Assembly (NCBI GenBank): GCA_937991555.1
Contig: CALKHU010000237.1
Span: forward strand, 1 to 12,810
Source of the DNA: an uncultured Caulobacter sp.
GTDB taxonomy: Bacteria > Pseudomonadota > Alphaproteobacteria > Caulobacterales > Caulobacteraceae
DNA length: 12,810 nucleotides
Reading direction: 5' to 3'
The position numbers were made by a program, and so were the translations under genes. How positions within the stretch are numbered: the first letter of the stretch is position 1; each line of letters opens with the position of its first letter. The notes beneath the pieces are model-generated. The model made no database searches, had not been told where the DNA came from, and saw nothing but the letters and a program-made list of their open reading frames with translations. Of this stretch, positions 5,976 to 12,810 are shown one piece after another.

Positions 5976-6193
5976 ACTTCGATGAGCTCCAGTCGCCGTT
6001 CGATCCGTTCGACCCGAAGGTCGAAGTGGTCCATGCGGCGATTGAGAGCCATCATGCCTTCCTCGACGAGCGTGAGGCGAACCTTGATGTTGGACATGTC
6101 CTCCTTGAGGTTGGCGATGTCGTCCGAGATGCGGTTCAGCTGCGACTGAATCCGCTGGAGCATCGGCACGACAATGTCGGTCACCTCAGACAT
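5972..6193 (-). CDS. Small coiled-coil protein
   Basis: This is a 73-residue, charge-rich protein with heptad-spaced hydrophobic residues along nearly its whole length (IVVPMLQRIQSQLNRISDDI, then ANLKEDMSNIKVRLTLVEEG). It should form a long parallel coiled coil and has no other domain. Similar short coiled-coil genes beginning with MSEVTD-like N-termini are common in alphaproteobacteria; I know of no assigned function. Its TAG stop and the hppD TAG stop overlap inside one CTAG palindrome, so the two genes converge with no spacer. The start lacks a Shine-Dalgarno, and a promoter-like pair places the likely transcript start at the ATG. Confidence 0.8.
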   Translation of the reverse strand: MSEVTDIVVPMLQRIQSQLNRISDDIANLKEDMSNIKVRLTLVEEGMMALNRRMDHFDLRVERIERRLELIEV

Positions 6194-6199
6194 GGCGTG

Positions 6200-6228
6200 A
6201 ACATAGGGCGAACATGGCGAGAGTGCAA
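6200..6228 (-). promoter_or_regulatory. Candidate promoter of the coiled-coil gene, possibly leaderless
   Basis: Reading leftward, TTGCAC at 6223-6228 and TATGTT at 6200-6205 are separated by exactly 17 bases. The -10-like element ends six bases before the ATG at 6193, so the transcript would begin at the start codon. The promoter overlaps the first codons of the divergent peptidase gene. Confidence 0.4.
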
Positions 6229-7269
6229 TTGAAAATACTCGGTCTGATTGTGGCAGCCCTCGCCCTGCTCGCCACGCCGGCGCTGGCCAAGCCCAAGTGG
6301 GCGCTGGTGATCCACGGCGGCGCAGGCGTCATCGAGCGCAAGGACCTGACGCCCGAGGTCGAGGCCGCCTATCGGGCCGCCATGGCCGCCGCGGCCGCCA
6401 AGGGTTCGAAGGTGCTCGCCGACGGCGGCAGCGCCATGGACGCGATCGAGGCGGTGATCCGCGATCTCGAGGACGATCCGCTGTTCAACGCCGGCCGGGG
6501 CGCGGTGTTCACCGCCGAGGGGCGCAACGAGTTCGACGCCGCCGTCATGGACGGCAGGACCCTGAAGGCGGGTTCGGTGGCCGGCGTCACCCGCACGCGG
6601 CATCCCATCACCCTGGCCCGCGCGGTGATGGAGAAGTCGAGGCACGTGATGATGATCGGCCCGGGCGCCGACGCCTTCGCCGCCTCGCAGGGGCTCGAGC
6701 AGGTCGACCCGTCCTGGTTCTTCACCGAGCGGCGCTGGCAGGGGCTGGTCAGGGAGCTGACGGCCCAGGGCCTGCCGGTCCCGCCGCGTCCGGCCGGAGC
6801 GCCGGCGCCGTCCGCCATGCTGCAGATCCCCGATGACAGCGACCGCAAGTTCGGCACCGTCGGGGTGGTGGCGCTCGACAGCCGCGGCGACGTCGCCGCC
6901 GGCACCTCCACCGGCGGCATGACCGCCAAGCGCTGGGGGCGGGTCGGCGACGCGCCGGTGATCGGCGCGGGCACCTACGCCAGCAACGACTCCTGCGCCG
7001 TCTCCGCGACCGGATCGGGCGAGTATTTCATCCGCCTGACAGTGGCCCGCGAGGTCTGCGCCCTGGTCGAATACAAGGGGCTGACGCTGCAGCAGGCGGC
7101 CGACGCCGTCATCCAGGACAGGCTGACCGCCCTCGGCGGCGACGGCGGCGTCATCGCCGTCGCGCCGGACGGGCAGATCGCCTGGAGCTTCAACACCCCG
7201 GGCATGTACCGCGCCCGCGCCGCGGACGGTCAGCCGACCGTGGTCTCCATCTACAAGGACGAGCAGTAG
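6214..7269 (+). CDS. Exported isoaspartyl peptidase/L-asparaginase (Ntn-hydrolase, threonine type)
   Basis: Members of this family cut isoaspartyl dipeptides and asparagine after self-cleavage into two chains. The 351-residue precursor has a signal peptide (cleavage after TPALA, residue 25), so it works in the periplasm, unlike the cytoplasmic E. coli IaaA. The large-subunit motifs HGGAG (34-38) and NAGRGAVFT are intact. The nucleophile is T215 in KFGTVGVV, and the substrate-binding strand TSTGGMTAKRWGRVGDAP followed by VIGAGTYA is complete, so it should mature and be active. AGGG at 6205-6208 supports the start. Only two bases separate it from hmgA, so it is first in the homogentisate operon, an odd partner since its substrates are not tyrosine intermediates. 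Confidence 0.92.
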   Translation: MARVQLKILGLIVAALALLATPALAKPKWALVIHGGAGVIERKDLTPEVEAAYRAAMAAAAAKGSKVLADGGSAMDAIEAVIRDLEDDPLFNAGRGAVFTAEGRNEFDAAVMDGRTLKAGSVAGVTRTRHPITLARAVMEKSRHVMMIGPGADAFAASQGLEQVDPSWFFTERRWQGLVRELTAQGLPVPPRPAGAPAPSAMLQIPDDSDRKFGTVGVVALDSRGDVAAGTSTGGMTAKRWGRVGDAPVIGAGTYASNDSCAVSATGSGEYFIRLTVAREVCALVEYKGLTLQQAADAVIQDRLTALGGDGGVIAVAPDGQIAWSFNTPGMYRARAADGQPTVVSIYKDEQ

Positions 7270-7271
7270 TC

Positions 7272-8408
7272 ATGGCCAAGGGTAACTGGATCCCGGTCCG
7301 CGGTGCGCAGGGGCGGCACAGCCGCCAGGCGCACGCCGACCTGCCCGAGGGAACCTATGAGCGGGAGATGTCCAAGGAGGGCTTCTTCGGCCCGGCGGCC
7401 TTCCTCTATCACCGCCGTCCGCCGACGGGCTGGACCAGCTTCGAGGGGCCGCTGCGCCCGCGCGCCTTCGACCTGAACGGCCTCAACGAGGCGGCGTCCT
7501 CGCCCTGGGATGCGCCGGTTGTGCTGCACAACGCCGCCTGCGAGATGCGCTTCTGGAAGCTGTCGACGCCGATGCCGGCCCTGGCCCGCAACGCCGACGG
7601 CGACCAGCTTCTGTTCGTCCATGCGGGGCAGGGCGACCTGTTCTGCGACTTCGGCCGCATCGGCTACGTCGCCGGCGACTATCTCTATCTGCCGCGCGGG
7701 ACCATGTGGCGGCTCACGCCCTCGGCGCCGACCGCCATCCTGGCCATCCAGGCGACGAACGGCCACTACACCCTGCCGGACAAGGGCCTGCTCGGCCCGC
7801 ACGCGCTGTTCGACCCGGCCCTGTTCGACACCCCGGTGATGGACGAGGCCTTCCGCGACCACCAGGCCGACGATCGCGAGACGGCGGTGCTCATCAAGAA
7901 GCGCGGCCAGGTGTCGGTGGCGACCTATCCGTACAACCCGCTGGACGCCGTCGGCTGGCACGGCGAGCTTTCGCCGGCGCGGATCAATGTGAAGGACTTC
8001 CGGCCGCTGGTCAGCGCCCGCTACCATCTGCCGCCGAGCGTCCACACTACCTTCCTGGCCGACCGGTTCGTGGTCTGCACCTTCGCGCCGCGGCCGTTCG
8101 AGACCGACCCCGGCGCGATCAAGATCCCGTTCTTCCACAACAACGACGACTACGACGAGGTGCTGTTCTACCACGCCGGCGACTTCTTCAGCCGCGACCA
8201 CATCGAGGCCGGGATGATGACCTTCCACCCGTCCGGCTTCACCCACGGGCCGCATCCCAAGGCGCTCAAGAAGATGCTGGTCCAGGACAAGGAGGCCACC
8301 GACGAGTACGCGGTGATGATCGACACCCGCGATCCCCTGGAAGTTGGCGAGGGCGCCGCGGCGGTCGAGAATCCCGCCTATGTCGACAGCTGGAAGGCGC
8401 AGGGGTGA
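7272..8408 (+). CDS. hmgA: Homogentisate 1,2-dioxygenase (short form)
   Basis: This Fe(II) enzyme opens the ring of homogentisate to maleylacetoacetate in the cytoplasm. The protein has 378 residues, shorter than the roughly 430-440 of the classical enzyme. It belongs to the compact cupin-type branch found in many alphaproteobacteria. The metal site is visible: H289 with E296 (FFHNNDDYDEV), H319 (TFHPSG) and H325 (THGPHP). The six-residue gap between the last two histidines equals that of the human enzyme. The first His to Glu gap is seven rather than six, so D295 rather than E296 may line up with the human ligand. Context with hppD and fah supports the role strongly. The start follows the peptidase stop by two bases and is probably translationally coupled. 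Confidence 0.9.
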   Translation: MAKGNWIPVRGAQGRHSRQAHADLPEGTYEREMSKEGFFGPAAFLYHRRPPTGWTSFEGPLRPRAFDLNGLNEAASSPWDAPVVLHNAACEMRFWKLSTPMPALARNADGDQLLFVHAGQGDLFCDFGRIGYVAGDYLYLPRGTMWRLTPSAPTAILAIQATNGHYTLPDKGLLGPHALFDPALFDTPVMDEAFRDHQADDRETAVLIKKRGQVSVATYPYNPLDAVGWHGELSPARINVKDFRPLVSARYHLPPSVHTTFLADRFVVCTFAPRPFETDPGAIKIPFFHNNDDYDEVLFYHAGDFFSRDHIEAGMMTFHPSGFTHGPHPKALKKMLVQDKEATDEYAVMIDTRDPLEVGEGAAAVENPAYVDSWKAQG

Positions 8409-8680
8409 GCGCCGCCGCCGACCCGGATCTGCTGGCCATGGCCGAGGATGAGCTGGCCCGCGCCATGACCCTGTCCTGGCGCGAGGCCAGCAAGGTCACG
8501 CCCTGGGGCGACACCTTCGACGGAATTTCCCCTGCCGGGCGAAATGTGCAGGTGGAACGCAACTACCTCTGGCAGGACGCTGAAGGCGGGGACATTCTCG
8601 TCGAGATAGCGGTGTTCGGCGGTCCTTCGCGCTACGATGCGGGCGCGCGGGTCAGCCGGACGATCCGCAGGGGCGGCTAG
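8405..8680 (+). CDS. Uncharacterised 91-residue protein in the homogentisate operon
   Basis: The GTG start overlaps the hmgA stop as GTGA, so translation is coupled; GAAGG lies a few bases upstream. The 91 residues have no signal peptide, membrane helix or cysteine. The first half is likely helical (DPDLLAMAEDELARAMTLSW), and the second half has strand-like, aromatic-rich segments (NYLWQDAEGGDILVEIAVFG) ending in a basic tail (RTIRRGG). An alternative start is the ATG about 11 codons in. I do not recognise the family. Its codons include more A/T-ending ones (GGA ATT TCC CCT, GAA, ATA) than its neighbours, but it fits the operon layout fully, with both junctions tight. Confidence 0.75.
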   Translation: MSAAADPDLLAMAEDELARAMTLSWREASKVTPWGDTFDGISPAGRNVQVERNYLWQDAEGGDILVEIAVFGGPSRYDAGARVSRTIRRGG

Positions 8681-8709
8681 AAGGGCGGCCCGGCCGAGGG
8701 GGTATGGGT

Positions 8710-9519
8710 ATGATCGATCATAGCGAATTTCCGTGGGGACCCGAGCCGGTCCAGGGGATGCTGACTCCGGTCGGCGTCGCCGGCTGGATCATCGCCGGGG
8801 TGCTGGCGCTGCTGCTGCTGAACGCGCTGCGAGGCGGCGGCGAGGCGCGGCAGAAGGGCGGCGACGCCCGGCTGGAGGAAATCTACGCCCATGTGCTGGC
8901 GGCGGCGCGCTATGCGCTGCGCCAGGACGAGTTCGGCATCCTGCGCGGGGCCGACGTTCTGCGCCGGGTGGTGAAGTCGCATCTCGGCGGCGTGCTTCTG
9001 GCCGGCGGCCTCAGCAAGCAGCTGAAGAAGCTGGGCGAGGCCATGGGCGAGAAGGACGAGAAGAAGGACGAGAAGAAAAAGAAGAAGGACGACCACGGCC
9101 ATGGCGGCCATGGCCACGGGGGCGGCCACGGCCACGGCGGCGGTCACGGCCACGGCGGCGGTCACGGCCACCACGAGCCGAAGCACGTCGCCGAGGCCGG
9201 CGCCACGACGACGGTGGCCGAGACCGTCCACGGCCACTCGATCACCCTCAACATCGGCGGCGACAAGACCGGCCATGGCGGCGGCCACGACGACCACGGC
9301 CATGGCCACGACGACCATCACGACGAGGACGAGGACAAGCCGCTGACGCTCGAGGAGCAGCTGATCCTGGTCCGCAAGTCGGTCCGCGAGTTCGAGGCCT
9401 GGTGGAGCGACAAGCCCGCCCGCATGGCCGAGCTCCGCGCCGCCCATCACGACCTCACCGCACCCAAGAAGCCCGACCCGGCGCTCGTCGCCCTGATCGA
9501 AGAGAAAAAAGCCCACTGA
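8710..9519 (+). CDS. Membrane-anchored histidine-rich protein
   Basis: This 269-residue protein is of unknown family. It has a short acidic N-terminus, one membrane helix at about 22-40 (GVAGWIIAGVLALLLLNAL) followed by basic residues (so the rest should face the cytoplasm), and a helical segment to about 110. Then come a lysine-rich linker (113-126, EKDEKKDEKKKKKDD), a histidine-rich region with four GGHGHG repeats (129-157) and a second one (174-204, with DDHGHGHDDHHDEDED). A helical tail carries EFEAWWSDKPARM. The histidine/aspartate clusters should bind Zn, Ni, Co or Fe. GAGGGGG at 8696-8702 is seven bases before ATG 8710; another ATG at 8704 is too close to it. Its stop overlaps the fah start as TGATG. 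A metal-buffering or iron-delivery role for HppD and HmgA is inference. Confidence 0.82.
   Translation: MIDHSEFPWGPEPVQGMLTPVGVAGWIIAGVLALLLLNALRGGGEARQKGGDARLEEIYAHVLAAARYALRQDEFGILRGADVLRRVVKSHLGGVLLAGGLSKQLKKLGEAMGEKDEKKDEKKKKKDDHGHGGHGHGGGHGHGGGHGHGGGHGHHEPKHVAEAGATTTVAETVHGHSITLNIGGDKTGHGGGHDDHGHGHDDHHDEDEDKPLTLEEQLILVRKSVREFEAWWSDKPARMAELRAAHHDLTAPKKPDPALVALIEEKKAH
9103..9174 (+). repeat. Four 18-base tandem repeats encoding GGHGHG
   Basis: Four in-frame 18-base units (9103-9120, 9121-9138, 9139-9156, 9157-9174) each encode Gly-Gly-His-Gly-His-Gly; the last ends in His. Units 2-4 differ from each other at only a few bases (GGC/GGT, and GGC/CAC at the end), so copy number could change by slippage without breaking the frame. 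Confidence 0.85.
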
Positions 9520-10532
9520 TGAAGCTTGCGTCCCTGAAGGGCGGCCGTGACGGCCGCCTCGTCGTCGTTTCCTCTGACCTGGCCTGGTTCACCCCGGCCG
9601 ACACGATCGCCCCCACCCTGCAGGCGGCGCTCGACGACTGGGAGCGGTGCGAGCCGCTCCTGAAGGGACTGGCGGACAGCCTCGAACACGGCGCCGTGCC
9701 GCGCGAGCGCTTCCACGAGCACGACGCCCATTCGCCGCTGCCGCGCGCGTTCCAGTGGGCCGACGGCAGCGCCTACGTGAACCATGTGGCTCTGGTGCGG
9801 AAGGCGCGCGCCGCCGAGATGCCGGACAGCTTCTGGACCGATCCGCTGATGTACCAGGGCGGCTCGGACGGCTTCCTGGCCCCGCGCGATCCGATTCCGT
9901 TGCTGGACGAGGCCTGGGGCTGCGACCTCGAGGGCGAGGTGGCGGTGGTCACCGGCGACGTGCCGATGGGCGCGAGCCGGGAGCAGGCGCTGGCGTCTGT
10001 CCGGCTGGTGATGCTGGTCAACGACGTCTCGCTGCGCAACCTGATCCCTGCCGAGCTGGCCAAGAACTTCGGCTTCTTCCAGTCGAAGCCGGCCAGCGCC
10101 TTCTCGCCGGTCGCGGTGACGCCCGACTCGCTGGGCGACCGCTGGAAGGACGGCAAGCTGCACGGCGCGCTCGAGGTCGAGCTGAACGGCAAGCCGTTCG
10201 GCGAGGCCGACGCCGGCGTCGACATGACCTTCGACTTCGGGACGCTGATCGCCCATGCGGCGAAGACCCGCGCCCTGTGCGCCGGCTCGATCATCGGCTC
10301 CGGCACCGTGTCGAACCGCGACGCCGACGGCGGCCCCGGCAAGCCGATCGGCGAGGGCGGACTCGGCTATTCCTGCATCGCCGAGGTGCGGACCGTCGAG
10401 ACGCTGCTCGCCGGAGAGGCGAAAACGCCGTTCCTGCGCCACGGCGACAGGGTCCGCATTGAGATGCGCGACGCCAGGCGGCACTCGATCTTCGGGGCCA
10501 TCGAACAGGAGGTCGTGGTCCCCGGAAAATGA
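9519..10532 (+). CDS. fahA: Fumarylacetoacetase (fumarylacetoacetate hydrolase family)
   Basis: This enzyme performs the last step of homogentisate breakdown, splitting fumarylacetoacetate to fumarate and acetoacetate. The 337 residues match the compact bacterial form. The family's divalent-metal site is visible as E138 and E140 (DLEGEVAVV) and D169 (LVNDVSLRNL), with YQGGSDGFLAPRD upstream (D117) and the conserved SIIGSGTVSNRDADGG and FGAIEQEVV blocks near the end. Related FAH-fold enzymes hydrolyse other acylpyruvates, but the operon with hmgA settles the substrate with good probability. The ATG overlaps the upstream stop (TGATG), and no strong ribosome binding site is seen, which implies coupling. 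The stop overlaps an upstream candidate start of marR (ATGA). Confidence 0.92.
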   Translation: MKLASLKGGRDGRLVVVSSDLAWFTPADTIAPTLQAALDDWERCEPLLKGLADSLEHGAVPRERFHEHDAHSPLPRAFQWADGSAYVNHVALVRKARAAEMPDSFWTDPLMYQGGSDGFLAPRDPIPLLDEAWGCDLEGEVAVVTGDVPMGASREQALASVRLVMLVNDVSLRNLIPAELAKNFGFFQSKPASAFSPVAVTPDSLGDRWKDGKLHGALEVELNGKPFGEADAGVDMTFDFGTLIAHAAKTRALCAGSIIGSGTVSNRDADGGPGKPIGEGGLGYSCIAEVRTVETLLAGEAKTPFLRHGDRVRIEMRDARRHSIFGAIEQEVVVPGK

Positions 10533-10534
10533 CC

Positions 10535-10540
10535 AGGAGG
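10535..10540 (+). promoter_or_regulatory. Shine-Dalgarno of the marR gene
   Basis: A perfect AGGAGG lies nine bases before ATG 10550. It favours that start over the in-frame ATG at 10529, which overlaps the fah stop but has no site of its own. Confidence 0.7.
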
Positions 10541-10549
10541 CCCAAGGGC

Positions 10550-11041
10550 ATGTCGAACGTGACGCCGCTTCCCGCCCGTGACGGCGGGAAGGCCGAGGGC
10601 CTGGCCCTGGATGATTACCTGCCGTTCCGGCTGGCGGTCGCCTCGAGCGGCGTTTCCCGACTGATCGCCCGCGCCTACGAGGACCGCTTCGGCCTGACCA
10701 TTCCGCAATGGCGGCTGATGGCGGTGCTCGCCGAGGGGCCGCTGTCGCCCCAGGCGATCGTCGCCCGCTCGGCCATGGACAAGGTCACCGTCAGCCGCGC
10801 CGCCCAGGGCCTGCAGGCCCGCCACCTGATCGCCCGCAGCGACAGCCCCTCGGACGGGCGGTCCCACATCCTGGCCCTGACCGAGACCGGACGGAGGCTG
10901 CACGGCGAGATCGCCCCGCTGGCCCTGGCCTACGAGGCCGCCCTGCTCGCCGGGCTCGCCCCCGCCGAGGTCGCCCAGCTCAAGCGCCTGCTGCAGCGGC
11001 TGGAGGGCGCCGCCGCCCGGCTTTCGGGCGAGGGCGGCTGA
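10550..11041 (+). CDS. MarR family transcriptional regulator
   Basis: The 163-residue protein is a winged-helix regulator of the MarR type, which binds palindromic DNA as a dimer and is usually released by an aromatic ligand. The helix-turn-helix lies at about residues 55-95 (LTIPQWRLMAVLAEGPLSPQ, then AIVARSAMDKVTVSRAAQGL), and the wing has the typical SDGRSHILALTETGR. The N-terminal 20 residues before LDDYLPFRL are a disordered extension. Being last in the homogentisate operon, it probably senses a pathway compound such as homogentisate or 4-hydroxyphenylpyruvate. It may control its own operon and hppD, where a CATATG-centred palindrome lies. The ligand and the direction of control are not visible in the sequence. 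Confidence 0.92.
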   Translation: MSNVTPLPARDGGKAEGLALDDYLPFRLAVASSGVSRLIARAYEDRFGLTIPQWRLMAVLAEGPLSPQAIVARSAMDKVTVSRAAQGLQARHLIARSDSPSDGRSHILALTETGRRLHGEIAPLALAYEAALLAGLAPAEVAQLKRLLQRLEGAAARLSGEGG

Positions 11042-11064
11042 GGCGAAGGCGACCGCGCCGCGCG

Positions 11065-11090
11065 TTGACCCGGCGGCAGGGCGCTGCGAC
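11065..11090 (+). promoter_or_regulatory. Candidate housekeeping promoter of the M49-like gene
   Basis: TTGACCC at 11065-11071 and GCTGCGAC at 11083-11090 are 11 bases apart. This agrees well with the Caulobacter housekeeping form (TTGACGS, 10-14 bases, GCTANAWC). It sits in the 84-base gap between marR and the peptidase gene, about 35 bases before its ATG. Confidence 0.45.
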
Positions 11091-11125
11091 TGTCCGCCAT
11101 CAGAATCCTCCGACGGAAATCCTCC

Positions 11126-12658
<1,533 letters not shown>

Positions 12659-12673
12659 CCGCCGGTTTGAGGT

Positions 12674-12709
12674 GGACGGTCGAGGCCCGCCTGTGGCAAT
12701 CGACCGTCC
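12674..12709 (+). terminator. Inverted repeat after the M49-like gene
   Basis: GGACGGTCGA (12674-12683) and TCGACCGTCC (12700-12709) form a perfect 10-base stem around a 16-base loop, starting 16 bases after the stop codon. Only TTC follows, so the U-tract is poor. It is probably the 3' end of the peptidase transcript. Confidence 0.5.
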
Positions 12710-12715
12710 TTCACC

Positions 12716-12735
12716 CGCGTCCCCAGCGGGACGCG
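12716..12735 (+). repeat. Second hairpin, directly upstream of tRNA-Leu
   Basis: CGCGTCCC and GGGACGCG form a perfect 8-base stem with a CAGC loop, ending seven bases before the tRNA. It may help end read-through or mark the 5' leader removed by RNase P; its role is not clear. Confidence 0.45.
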
Positions 12736-12742
12736 CACCTGT

Positions 12743-12810
12743 GCGGGTGTGGTGAAACTGGTAGACGCGCCGGACTCAAAATCCGGTTCCGAAAGGAGTG
12801 TCGGTTCGAG
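12743..12810 (+). tRNA. tRNA-Leu (anticodon CAA), cut by the window end
   Basis: The sequence starts with the acceptor strand GCGGGTG, then TG and the D-arm with GTGAAACTGGTAGAC. The anticodon stem CCGGA/TCCGG encloses the loop CTCAAAA, giving anticodon CAA, which reads UUG leucine codons. A long variable arm (TTCCGAAAGGAGTG), as in class II leucine tRNAs, and the start of the T-arm GGTTCGAG follow. About 17 bases including the 3' acceptor strand lie outside the window. Confidence 0.93.

Noticed and set aside
7251..8255. Minus-strand open frame opposite hmgA
   Set aside because: It is a shadow of hmgA with Val/Arg/Gly-rich composition and no start signal.
8405..8680. The 91-residue gene as recently acquired DNA because of its lower GC codons
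   Set aside because: The shift is slight and short, and the gene is tightly fitted between its neighbours without any mobile-element trace.
9103..9174. CRISPR-like or minisatellite array
   Set aside because: The 18-base units are contiguous, have no spacers and stay in frame, encoding the GGHGHG repeats of a protein.
8733..9518. Plus-strand frame overlapping the His-rich gene in another phase and joined to fah
   Set aside because: Its composition is almost all Arg, Pro and Gly, the frame-shifted reading of the His-rich gene; fah has its own start at 9519.

Overview
The window is very GC-rich, and third codon positions are almost always G or C. Its gene content (COQ7-type ubiquinone synthesis, ExoD, PilZ, the homogentisate route, an alphaproteobacterial-style HNH gene, start sites that look leaderless) points to an alphaproteobacterium. 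Caulobacteraceae (Caulobacter or Phenylobacterium) is the most likely family. This assignment is by style and is not proven.

Left part (1-2940). A strong hairpin-plus-T terminator lies near the left edge. It is followed by about 450 bases with no convincing gene apart from a possible RTX-type protein tail on the minus strand. Then come an HNH endonuclease (+), a 40-residue membrane protein (-), a PilZ-domain protein (+) and two tandem secreted paralogues of unknown function (+). A 46-residue proline/aspartate-rich protein follows on the minus strand.

Middle part (2983-4766, minus strand). exoD, dsbB and coq7 form a tight operon; the dsbB stop and coq7 start overlap as ATGA. The pairing makes sense because DsbB passes electrons to ubiquinone and COQ7 catalyses a late step of ubiquinone synthesis. 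The proline-rich gene may be the last member.

Right part (4890-11041). This is a tyrosine/phenylalanine catabolic locus. hppD makes homogentisate, hmgA opens its ring and a fumarylacetoacetase-family hydrolase finishes the route. A MarR-family regulator closes the operon. Maleylacetoacetate isomerase is not in the window. Three less expected members sit in the same run: a secreted isoaspartyl peptidase/asparaginase at the front, and two uncharacterised genes between hmgA and fah. One of these encodes a 91-residue protein. The other encodes a membrane-anchored protein with a lysine-rich linker and GHGHGG repeats, a plausible metal-binding partner for the two non-heme iron dioxygenases. A small coiled-coil gene runs against hppD and shares its stop in a CTAG palindrome. 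A CATATG-centred imperfect palindrome in the hppD promoter region is a candidate operator.

Right end (11126-12810). A putative zinc-peptidase lipoprotein resembles dipeptidyl-peptidase III (M49) with the short HExxH motif. It is followed by two hairpins and a tRNA-Leu(CAA) cut by the window edge.

The best candidate for something undescribed is the pair of unknown genes inside the homogentisate operon. Next come the tandem secreted paralogues and the two very small proteins with clear ribosome binding sites.
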